DNA from: Cochliopodium minus
Lineage: Eukaryota; Discosea; Himatismenida; Cochliopodiidae
DNA length: 64,000 nucleotides
NCBI GenBank assembly: GCA_024220525.1
Contig: JAMYWO010000082.1
Location: 1-64,000 of the forward strand
Direction of reading: 5' to 3'
This document shows positions 54,179 to 64,000 of the stretch, in pieces. The position numbers and the translations under genes are program-made. Below the pieces are notes generated by a model that was not told the origin of the DNA, made no database searches, and saw only the letters and a list, made by a program, of their open reading frames with translations. Within the stretch, counting starts at the first letter, position 1. Each line of letters begins with the position of its first letter.

Positions 54179-57100
54179 TCATTTTTTCTCCTCAGTTTTA
54201 TTATCAGAGACCAAAACAGAGCCTCTATCAACAGTTTGAATGACTTCTTCCCCACTTTTATGAAAATAAATTTTTTGAGAATAAAGGATCAAATTTTTTT
54301 TTTTTCTGCTTACCTATAATAAGAGGATATATCTGAATCATCATCATCTTGTTCAACACCTTTGAAAAAAAAAAAAAATTTAGATAAAATAAGTATAAAA
54401 AAAATGTTTTGAAAGGATTACCAATTGTGAGTCTGTTGATTTCGGGTATCAAAGAGCCTTCATCATCTTCATCTTCGTCATTCTCGATGGAAGAGATGTT
54501 TTTCTTGGGTTTTTTCTGGAAGGGAACATAAGTGACGGAATTGTTCTTGGTGTGGGTGGTTTTGTTATTGTTGTCATCCTTTTTGTCTTCCTTGATATCC
54601 TTGTCTTCTTTCACCTTTGGAAGGGAAGGCGAGGGATCCTTAACCTCTTGGGGCTTGCTGATTATCTGGGGGGTCTGCATTTCTTTGACGGGAGAATCGT
54701 TGACAGCATCCGAAACTTTCTCTTTCACTTCTTTGGGCGAAGACTTACCAGACTTATCAGAGTTTGCGTTTTCATCAACGGATAGACAAGGTAGAGAAAG
54801 GATAGAGTTTTTTTCTTCAGGAGATCTGATCAACTCACTGAACTCATTTTTAGAAAAGCCCTTTCGTATGGTCTTTCCAAACTCTTGTAAGTTGATGAGT
54901 TTGACAGAAGAATGTTTGAGGGCCTTCTCTTGTTTTCTAAACGGACTGCCTTTAGGACTTTCAAGGTAGAGATCAGAGCTCAAAATGCTGTGTTTCCTTT
55001 CGATATGCTTCACTTCTTCTTCTGTCAAAAGAGAAGTAGTATAGTTGTTCTCACTCTTGGTAGATTCATTTTGATCATCATCGGACAAAGAATTCTCAGG
55101 TTTATCGTAGGGAAAGAGCTGTGAGCAGTTTTCAATGAGATGCTCCACTACATGCGTGACGGAATCAAATTGAAAAGAGTTGTCAATGGTTTGAACCTGA
55201 GGTCTAAGCAATGTAGGTCCGAAGACAATTCCCAGATTATGTAATTTCATCCTATTCTTCTCAGAGTAAGACCCAACAAGATGCAAAAAGTGGAGCAAAT
55301 AAGACAAAAGCTTTCTATTTTCAGCAGGAAACTTGGCCAACTCAGGAGCCATTTTGTTTATAAATTCTCTTCCGGTTATCTGATTCTTCCCTATTTCTAC
55401 AAACGTGTCATAAAATTGAAAGGGAATGGCAGGAACAGGAAGTTCTCGAAGGTACAGCTTGGTTATTGTTGTTAGCTCATGAACACCTGGTTTCAGAGAT
55501 TCCAAGTTATAGCTACACTTTCCTTTGTCAAAATCGACCATATGTTGCATTTGTTGTGTTATGATCGAGTTTCCTGTAACACGAAAAATACCATCTGTGG
55601 CCAAGTTGTTCGGGTCCTTCTTTAGTATCTCTATGCAATCTTGAACAACTTTGGGTATTCCTGATTGCAACCTCTTTTCTCTCCTAAGAACGACTTCCAA
55701 AGGAGCCCCAAAAACCATTTCTTTCAGAATTCTCACACTAACAATCTTTGATATTGTGTCAACCCAATCTAAAATGAAAAACAATCAATAAAAAGTTGAT
55801 CCCAAAAAGTTTTGGTTATTACGTTGTTTATCCTCTGCACTCTTGGCTATGAATGTCAATTTCCCAATTTTTAGATAATTCTTTCTGGTGTTGACATCGG
55901 GTAAACTTTGAACACTGAGATCATCACTTTCTATTCTATCCTGTTGAAATAAAAAAAAAAAGAGTTTAAATATTTAAAGTGGTAATGATAAATTCGAATA
56001 ACCAACCTTTAGCTTGTATTTTTTGTTGTTTATTTTTGTGACTATTAAAGCCCCAGTAAACAAGAACAAATATCTTTTTTGGGGTTTCTCTCCTTCTTGC
56101 GCTTCATCAAGAAAACCTTCTATGATGAAAGTATTTTCACTTCGAAGTTCTTCTATTTCCTTTTAAAAAAAAGTAAATAAACAAAAAAATTTTCAAAATT
56201 TTTACATCTAACAATAAAAGTCTTTCTTGAATGAGCAAACTCTTAGAATGAGTTTGGTGTTCATTGACGTTATCAGTAGTTGTCTTTCTCAACTTTCTGA
56301 TTATGTTTCTACAAACAGTAAGGTCTTGGTAATCTTTGTGTTCTTTGGGAGTGTTTCCACAAAGATCTTGGATGACAAAGTTGTATTGCTGTATTCTGGT
56401 GAGAGGTAAATGCAACAGAGCCTTGAGATCCATATCTGTGATAGCTCTTGTCTGTGTCACGTTTTGTACGTCGCTGATGAAAGAAGCAAACTTGTCGCTT
56501 TCTTTAATACATAGAGTGAGAGTATCTATCGAATAACAAAAATTCTTTGAATACTCATCGTATATTTCTTCGATTCTTTCAAGAAGAACTCTTAGTGACT
56601 TTCCTATGTCGTCGATGTAAGGCCATCCCAATTTTAGTTTGTAAAGCTCGTGCAAGAAAATGGAGTGGACTTGGACAACTACAGTGAAGTTTCCGAAGAT
56701 CTTCTTCATATTTTCTTGTGAAATTGGAAGCTTGTTAGATTTCTCGTATTTGATCAAAGGCTCAATATAGCAAGCTATAACTATGTCTAGATTTTTATTG
56801 AAAATGGTCTCTGACTTTAATAAAGAGTGGTAAAAACTCAACCTCTCTTGATAATTCCTCCAATATTCAACTAAATTTAATGAATTATTAACGTAAATAT
56901 AACTTAACTAGCTTTATACTAATTACTCTTTGGTTTGAATTTCTTTATTGCAAGATATCTCCTCACCAAACTTTGTATCTTAATTATTTCACTTCCGCAA
57001 GTCATTGAGGTCATCACGTCGGTAGTTTTATCGAGAATAGAATTCTTTAAAAAATAAACGAAGGATATTAAAATTTCTATGGGCGGATTTAAAAAAAAAA

Positions 57101-58298
57101 AATTTTTTACGAACAAAGATAACACTGCAAAAGGTTCCATGGGTCTCTTTCTCAGCGCTGTTTGAACAACTTTTTTCACAATAACTTTTGTGGATGATTC
57201 ATCAACATTCAAACCTCTCAATACTTTTTCCAGGAGCCATTCCATATGCTTTGATATATTAATATGATTATGAGTTCAAAAATAATTTCAATTTAGGGAT
57301 AGAAAAATAATAATATTCCATTCTTATCAAAGTGAAAATATAATTATTTTTTATAATTATTGAAGATATATCAAAAATTTTATTTTATATTTATTTATTA
57401 TGCAGTCATTTACCAATTCTTGAGGTTCAAGGGTTCTTTCCTTTTTGCTTTTTTTCAACATCTTTTTCTCCTCTTCCTTTTTGGCAATGATTTTTCTGAT
57501 TTCCAAATTCTTGGTGAGCATCACATTGCTGTGATTAGATGATGATGGGATTTGATTATCATCTTCCATCATATTTTGCAATTCTTGCATTTTTACTTTG
57601 TTGAATTTTTGAGATAGGGTTCTCATTTTATCGATCAATTTGGGATTGGTTGATGCTTGAATAAGAGATGGTCTCGCCTGATTTTTGTTATTTGAATCTC
57701 TCAAAGTTTCGATTTTATCAAAAGAATGTTGCCCCTTTTCGATATTTGCCAATTTCTCGAGCATATGGGTAGCATTGACATTATTAATATTGATATTGGT
57801 ATTATTTATAGGGGGATTATTATTGTTTGTTTTTTCATTGGGAATATTTTCATTATTTGTAAGACTTGATTTTGATAATGAAGGGGATTTAGATTTCAAA
57901 TTTTCATTATTCAAAGTTTTGAGAAGATTCTCCTCAGATTTTGAGGGCATATTCCCAGATAATGATCCTGTGATCGTTCTCCTTCTCTCTATAGTTCTTG
58001 GGGTAAATAATAAGGGATTATTTGGGTCGACTTTTGTTTTTGGGGATTCTTTTGGTGAATTATTGGATGGTTGTTGAACCAATGGTTGGTTATTTAAATT
58101 CAAATTTGGCAGTGTTTGATTTTCTTTGATCAATGGTGTTGATTTATTTTCTTGTGGCTGTTTATTTTCTTCACTATTGATTATTATATGATCCTCCAAT
58201 TTATGCTTGCAATTCTTGCATGTCTTCTTTGCAAATACCCCTGCTTTTACAAATCCAGTGCAATCACATTTAGATATCTTGCAACATTTTTCACTCAT
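54179..58298 (-). CDS. DH-PH-RhoGAP protein with Cys-rich N-terminus and IQ motif
   Basis: First exon 58298 to ~57414: Cys/His cluster (CCKISKCDCTGF...CKNCKHKLEDH, residues 5-40) then Asn/Ser/Pro-rich disorder. Next exons: helical 'MEWLLEKVLRGLNVDESS' and an IQ motif 'IIKIQSLVRRYLAIKKF' (calmodulin binding). DH domain: 'QERLSFYHSLLKSETIFNKN' to 'HLPLTRIQQYNFVIQDLCGN'. PH: 'QKRYLFLFTGALIVTKIN' ending 'NWVDTISKIV'. RhoGAP: 'GAPLEVVLRREKRLQSGIPK', 'ATDGIFRVTGNS' with the arginine finger, 'ITKLYLRELPVPAIPFQFYD', 'LHNLGIVFGPTLLRP'. An acidic, Lys-rich tail follows. Like the LIM gene, it carries both an activator and an inactivator of Rho GTPases. It starts 250 bp from the divergent DH-PH-PX gene, so the two may be co-regulated. 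Confidence 0.92.
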
Positions 58299-58551
58299 AT
58301 GGATCTTGTTCTTTCAAACAAATCAAATTCGAAATTTTTTTTAAATATTTTTCAAAGGAAATTTTTTTTTCTTTAATGATGAACTGATATTTATTTTTTT
58401 TTCTCAAAGATTTAATGTTTTTTTTTTATCTTTCTAATCTCTTTGTGGATGAGATGATGTTTTTTTGTTGAATGCATTTTTTATTGAGTATTGAACTTTA
58501 AATTTTATTTTTTTGAATCTCAAGATTAAAAGGAATTAAAATTAAAAAAAA

Positions 58552-61500
58552 ATGGATATTTCTTTTTCAGAAAAGACTATCAATGATTTTGATTTGGTGA
58601 TGAGCAGAGAAAGTTTTTTGATATTGAATGAATCAAAATTGACAGTTGAATTTGGCTTTTCAGAAAATGAATTTAACCATATAACCAATCAAAGTGATGA
58701 ATACATTGAAGATGACCATTATAATAATAATAGTAATAAATTGCTAATAATACATAAATTAGAAGGTACAAAAGATAATATAGATATGGAACATTATATA
58801 TCAAAAGAAGAAAATATAATCGAATGTCAATCTTATATAAGAAAATTCTTGGCAATGAAATTAAGAAAGATGCTTGGTAATATCCCTCCATTATTAATTT
58901 TAAAAATTTTTATACCACCCTCCAGTAAAAATGAAAATCAAGAGATCGAAATTGATAAGAGAATTGTATGATACAGAAAAATTGTATGTTGATAAATTGA
59001 ATGCATTGATCAGTGTAAGAAAATTTATTAAATTTTTTAATATAGGACCAAATGTCCTAAAAACAATAAATTTCAAATTTTCTTATTTATATGTAATGAA
59101 TTTAAATATTTACCTGAATTGATGCTCATAACAAAATTATAGTTAAAATTTACTAAAGTTTATAAATGATAATCCCTAAATTACAAAATAATAGGTGGTT
59201 TTAGATCCTTTGGAATGGAATGCTAAAACATCCAAGCATCCTATATTGCCCATCGAAAGCATCAACATCATATTTTCAAATATCAAACAAATATCAAATT
59301 TAAACAATCAATTATTGAAAGATCTGAAAGAGAGGATAAATGATAGGTTTGATGATCATCATGGAATTGGGGATATATTCAAAAATACTGGCCCCTATTT
59401 AAATATTTATAATGTGTTTTTTCAATCACATGAAAACGCAGGACATCACATAGATCATGCTCTTGAAAAATATCCTTTATTCAAGGAATTTATGTCTAAA
59501 TGTTCTGAACATCCAGATTTTGGAAACAAAAGCTTAGATGCATTGTAAAAATAACGATTCTATTTTGTCTTTTATTCTTGCATTTAAATTTAAAATATTA
59601 TAATTTCTTCGTTCATTTAAATTAAATTTGAACATCATTATATGATTCCATCAATCATTTATAAATCTATTTATATCAAATTTATAATAGTTTCAATATC
59701 TCCGAATGAAGATCTTTATTTAACATTATATCTCCTCTTAAAAATTATATTTTTGATCTGATATCGGGAAAATACCTCATTATTCTTCAATTTTCATAAT
59801 TGAATTTTTTCCTTTTCATTCCGAAACAATATTTTAGGTTGATAGAACCTGTGCAAAGAATACCTCGTTATATTTTGCTGCTCACAGAAATCTTGGAAAA
59901 TACATCAAAGGATAATCCTGATTATGAATTACTGGATTATGCCTTGAATCAAATAACAGTGATTGCAGAAAAGATCGATCAATCAATGCAACAATTCGAG
60001 AAAAGAAAAGTCATATTTGATATACAAAAGAAGATGGTCGGAGAATTCGAGGTAATATCACAATTTTATAAAATGAAATTTAAGATTCCCAAACATTAAA
60101 GAGTTTAACCAAATTTATCCATTTATTATTTAAAATATAATATAGACTCTGGTCAAACCAGGAAGAATGTTGATTCATCAAGGATCGCTCAGAAAGTGTC
60201 ACTTAGAAAACAACATATTTACTAAGGACACGGAGCTCCAACTTTTTCTGTTCAATGATGCATTAGTCATCTCAACCAAATCACTCAATTCATACTACTT
60301 CAACTGTATAATAAAATTTGATTCGGTAGAAAGGATTCGCCTCAAAGATGTCCCCGACATGGAAACCATACAGAACATTTTTTACATGATAACCCCCAAG
60401 AAAACATACACTTTCATGGCTAGTTCGCCTGAAGACAAAACAAAGTGGATGGAGTGCATCTTGAAATGCATCTCAAGCACTTATGATAAATTGAGACAGT
60501 TTTTACTGTTACAAAATAAGGAGATTGTAAAGCATTTTTCTCTTTTAATGTTTCTTTCTTTTTAAAATTTTATTATAGGTCAAATCGGAATATTTAAACG
60601 TCTCCATTGTAGGGAATGAAGTGAGAAGAGATGAAAAGTCTGTGTACACTACTTACAATATCGTGGTGAACAACGAACAGACCAACGTGAAGAAGGATAT
60701 ATGGAGGAGACACACGGAGTTTGACCAACTTAAAAAGAAAATGAAGCAGTATTACCCTAACGAGCATTTTGCTAATTTACCCAGCAAGCACAATCTCAAC
60801 AAAATTGACAATTTAGAGTCCAACTCTATCATCTTGGAAAGATTTTTGCAAGAAATCATCGCAAAACAAAACGTTTTAGATGGTCTCATCGCCAGGAGAT
60901 TTTTGGATCTGGATGGAGTTTTGGAAAGAAAAAAATTGGTACATTTTTTCTTTTGAAGATTCGTTATTTATTTTTTTTTCAATCAAAAAGGAAATTTCCG
61001 AGCCAAGGTTACAAACCAACACAGACTTGTCACAGAGACACAGTGAGATAATCCTGAGATCTCTCGGGAGTTTCATGGAGAGCGATGAGGAAAGTTCCAG
61101 AGAGGAGCGAAACAGTCTCATCGTCGATTCCAACTACAATCAAAGCAATAACAACAGTCCCAATCAGGTCAAAGAGCAGCCCACCAAAAAAGAGAAGGAG
61201 CTCGCCAAACAACTCGAGCTCATTAAAAGAGAAGCCAGTAAATTAATGGGCCTCAACAGTTCACCTGTACACATTGAAAAGAATGGTTCCAAACAACATA
61301 GTGGAAGTTCGCCAAATCCCTTTTCGAGCAGTCCCGTTAATATCAGCCCTTTCAACTCTCCTGTCATCTTACGCGAGGAGATCTCTCACAAGAAGCGCTA
61401 CAGTCTCATCAACAAGAAAAAGAACACTAGCAGTCCTGGCGACAAGACTTCTTTGCCCCTCAACCTAAAAATTTCAAATAATAATCTCACCAAAGACAGA

Positions 61501-61921
61501 ACGAGTATCAACACAACAATTCCTGTAAACACTCAAAAGTAAGTTTTTATGTTTTATTGTGAAATTTTTTTTATTATTTCTTAAATTCATTCAAAAAAAA
61601 AAAAGATTTCGTCCTAACGAATTGTTTGGCAACAGCACGGTGGGTGATCGTCCGAAGGGTAAAAGAAAGTCGGTGCTCAATAAACTCAAAGATACCTTCA
61701 CGAAAAACAAGACCGACGACTTTCTCATCCAACGAGACAACAACAAAGACAATGGTAGTATGACTGAGAGATCTTTTAGTAGCAGGCCTGTTATTTCGAA
61801 TCTCACTACCTTGTTTCATCCTGTTAATAGTAACAACACCAGTGTTAAGGTTGGTTTTGAAAGTCCAACTGTCAACATCAATAATGTTTCTCCCAAAAAA
61901 AATCAAAATGTGGAAAATTGA
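58552..61921 (+). CDS. RhoGEF with DH, PH and PX domains
   Basis: About eight exons. N-terminal 100 residues end in an IQ-like helix ('ECQSYIRKFLAMKLRKML'). DH domain starts 'SKLIRELYDTEKLYVDKLNA', passes 'VFFQSHENAGHHIDHALEKY', 'KEFMSKCSEHPDFGNKSL' and the signature 'LIEPVQRIPRYILLLTEILE' (made across an exon junction near 59838). PH domain: 'RMLIHQGSLRKCHLENNIFT', 'LQLFLFNDALVISTKS', 'EDKTKWMECILKC'. PX domain: 'DIWRRHTEFDQLKKKMKQYY' and 'IILERFLQEIIAKQNVLDG', binding phosphoinositides. The last ~300 residues are Ser/Asn/Pro-rich and disordered. No RhoGAP here, unlike its divergent neighbour. Base composition of the tail exons (60600-61800) is richer in C and G than most of the window. Confidence 0.92.
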
Positions 61922-62042
61922 TTTTTTAACAATGGGATGTGTTTTGAATTAAAATATTGTTTATTATTATACTTTTTCAATTTGCCAATCACAATGAAAA
62001 TTTGTTAAGATTGATAATTTACAAAAAACTTTAAAAAAAAAA

Positions 62043-62677
62043 ATGGAAATTGGAGAAGATGAAATAATGAAAGATTATAAGGATTCAAAAGTGGTTGTTC
62101 CTTCTGAAATTATCATCAACAAAAATATCGATACAGTATGGAAAATATTGAGGGTAAATATAGTTATATCACCCGAAATATTAATTCTTATTGGTATGAA
62201 AGGATTTCAAGAATTATGGTGAATGGAATAGCTTCGTGATAAAAGTTAATTTGGATCATAAAGACTATAAAATAGGACAAAAATTTGATATCGATGTGGT
62301 GTTGGATCCTCTCACCAAAAAGATCAGAAATCAATCACTCAAATTGTATGAAATAGATGATGAGAAGAGATCTCTTTGTTGGGGTGCCGATTATTCGATT
62401 TTTCTTGGTTAGAATATTGTTTTTGTTTGGAATGGATGGTTATAAATTTTATATAGGATCGAAAAGATTGCAAAAGTTGACAAAAATAGATGAAAATAAA
62501 ACCAAATATGAATGTATAGAGAAATTTAAAGGTTAACTCTCTATCTCAATATTTATATTAATTTTTGACTATTTCATAGGGTTAATGAGTGGGATCATAG
62601 ACTATTTTTATTTGGATAACTTGAAAAAAAGATTCAACCACATGTCCAACGATCTCAAAAAGAAATGTGAAGAATAA
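62043..62677 (+). CDS. SRPBCC (START/Bet v 1-like) protein
   Basis: Four short exons from ATG 62043 to TAA 62677, about 145 residues. Family pattern: 'EIIINKNIDTVWKILRDFKN', 'YGEWNSFVIKV', 'YKIGQKFDIDVVLDP', 'KTKYECIEKFKGLMSGI'. This is the polyketide-cyclase-like SRPBCC fold (START superfamily) that holds lipid-like or other hydrophobic ligands in a cavity. Ligand unknown. Confidence 0.8.
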
Positions 62678-62836
62678 TAAAGATTTTAAAATTGTCCATA
62701 AAATGTTTTCAGAAATGACCATTTTTTTTATTTTTGGGTTTGATTTCAACAACGATTCAAAGATTACACAAAGAATTGATTTGCAATTCACTTTCCTTTT
62801 GAATAAAATAAAAAAAAAAATAGAGATTATTTAACT

Positions 62837-64000
62837 ATGAGCTATTATAATAGAGGAGGGCAAAGAGATAGAAATAAAAAGAGATATAATAACAATAATG
62901 AAAGAAATAATAAGAGAAAATATGAAGAAGAGCCCAAAGAAGAGCAAAGAATAAATAAAATGATCGTTATGATTGGGGATGAAACTCCCTCTGAATCAGA
63001 ATCAAACATTTTCGAATTATCTAAGCTATTGGAAACTGATATAAGAAATCATAAAACACAAATCATCAATCTCATAGTAAAATGGTAATAAAAAAAATTT
63101 TATAAAGATAATACAATAATTAGTGGATTGATAAATGTCAGTTATATAAACATCAATAAAGAAATCAACTGAATATTTATAATAGTTAATAACAATTCCT
63201 CAAAATAGCTTATTATTTAACAAAATTATTTGTTGAACATACTTGTTTCACAGATGCCAATTTTCTTTTTTTTTCTTTCCATTTTCTCAATAAAATATAT
63301 TTCATTCAACAAATTAATAATAAGCTCAATGAACATACCAATCAAAGCTCCCATCTATGGAACATTGGTGGGATTATTAAATCTCAAAAATTCTACATTT
63401 GGAGGAGAAATAATAGAAAAGACACATGAAGAGCTCCAAAATACATTGAAGAATCAAGAACACATCAAATTCAAATTGTTGATTCGATTCGTCTGTGAAT
63501 TGGTGAATGCCAGCGTCTTGGAGAGTTCCTCCTTGATAGAATTGTACGATACTCTTTTGGAGGTGACAGAGGAGAAGACTTCTCCACAAAGCAGATCTGA
63601 TTTCTTCATTTCTGTTGTCCTCAATTCTTTGCCATGGGTAAATCAAAAAAATAACCGAACAAAATAATAAATTAATATATGATCTCAAAAATTTGATATC
63701 AACTTATTATATATGTGATATTTGCAATTTTATTTGAAATTTCTGGGAATTTTCGAGTTTATATATTAGAATTAAAATCATGGTGATCATTGTATCATCA
63801 CTTTATCTTTTAAAAACATTAAAATGATTTTCCAAAAATTTTTTTTGGGGATGATAATTATGCCCCAGAATAAAATATCTTTATCAGAAAGAGAAATATT
63901 TCAGTTATAATTTCGATGCGATTGTTAGTTTTGACTGTTTGCTTGATAAAGTTTATTAAACAATTTCATATCATAGAATTTTATATTTTCAAGTTTGATA
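62837..64000 (+). CDS. NCBP1: nuclear cap-binding protein subunit 1 (CBP80), 5' part
   Basis: Exon 62837-~63084 (MSYYNRGGQRDRNKKRYNNN..., basic nuclear-signal-like N-terminus; then 'ELSKLLETDIRNHKTQIINL') and exon ~63325-63637 ('IYGTLVGLLNLKNSTFGGEI', 'LLIRFVCELVNASVLESSSL', 'SDFFISVVLNSLPW'). It matches the first MIF4G domain of human CBP80 (IYTTLVGLLNARNYNFGGEF; FLSSLPW). An acceptor at 63325 gives the best fit (TG|C). The next exons lie beyond 64000; the intron after 63637 holds repeat copy 6. The C-terminal part of the gene is at 46732-47505. Confidence 0.92.
63706..63962 (-). repeat. dispersed intronic repeat, copy 6 (reverse)
   Basis: Read on the minus strand it begins 'TTTAATAAACTTTATCAAGC', passes a GGGGCATAATTATCATCCCC block and 'TAAAGATAAAGTGATGAT', and ends 'AATATCACATAT'. 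In an intron of CBP80 and antisense to it. Confidence 0.8.

Noticed and set aside
1-64000. Integrated virus, retroelement or Polinton
   Set aside because: I saw no reverse transcriptase, integrase, capsid, DNA polymerase or transposase sequence in the frames inspected.
1-64000. tRNA genes
   Set aside because: Visual search for the TTCRANNC loop in a fitting stem context gave no convincing case; a tRNA finder run would be decisive.

Overview
This window is a stretch of an AT-rich, intron-dense eukaryotic genome. Genes are closely packed on both strands and cut by many short GT-AG introns, mostly about 45-150 nt. The gene content suggests an amoeboid or amoeboflagellate protist: several Rho GEF/GAP fusions, a ROCO kinase, Sel1-repeat proteins, RCC1, LIM, F-box and PLAC8 proteins, and a soluble fumarate reductase fused to cytochrome b5, which suggests life at low oxygen. 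Groups such as Anaeramoeba, Heterolobosea or Amoebozoa would fit, but I cannot name the species from sequence alone. The standard genetic code fits all the genes read here. I saw no CRISPR, rRNA, convincing tRNA, or virus-like element.

The most important fact is about the assembly. Four single N bases (9191, 24114, 46460, 48401) divide the window into pieces A (1-9190), B (9192-24113), C (24115-46459), D (46461-48400) and E (48402-64000). Three genes are split across these pieces so that they become continuous only if the order is E-D-C-B-A. (i) The last 77 bases of B are identical to the first 77 of A, and a DH-PH-RhoGAP-LIM gene runs from A into B through that overlap. (ii) The N-terminal two thirds of an M28 glutamate-carboxypeptidase-like gene ends at the left edge of B, and its C-terminal third begins at the right edge of C with matching intron phase. 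(iii) The start of CBP80/NCBP1 is at the right of E and its end is at the left of D. The simplest reading is that the pieces were placed in scaffold order without being reverse-complemented. The D-C neighbourhood is not tested by any gene.

Layout in given coordinates. Piece A: 5' half of the RhoGEF-RhoGAP-LIM gene, a large cold-shock/SF1-helicase/NF-X1/RING gene (ZNFX1-like), fragmentary exons, a Deg9-like PDZ fragment and a truncated ORF. Piece B: M28 peptidase (5' part), a CYTH protein, a Sel1-type gene, an F-box-RhoGAP gene, a GAPR-1-like CAP protein, two unknown genes, a Sel1-repeat gene, and the RhoGAP-LIM half. Piece C: a Sel1 fragment, an F-box-like gene, an LRR protein, a broken alpha/beta-hydrolase gene, an STE20-type kinase, ASF1, a PLAC8 protein, a 2OG-Fe(II) oxygenase, an RCC1 protein, fumarate reductase-cytochrome b5, a second Sel1-repeat gene paralogous to that in B, and the peptidase 3' part. 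Piece D: CBP80 3' part and a 164-bp palindrome. Piece E: a WWE-like/F-box/LRR-Roc-COR-kinase gene, a DH-PH-RhoGAP gene, a DH-PH-PX gene, an SRPBCC protein and the CBP80 5' part.

Functionally the dominant theme is Rho-family GTPase control of actin and membrane shape (four or five regulators that combine GEF and/or GAP modules), with membrane-anchoring N-terminal MG-type myristoylation signals on several neighbours. A dispersed repeat family of about 300 bp sits in six different introns, mostly antisense to the host gene; it looks like an undescribed short non-coding mobile element.
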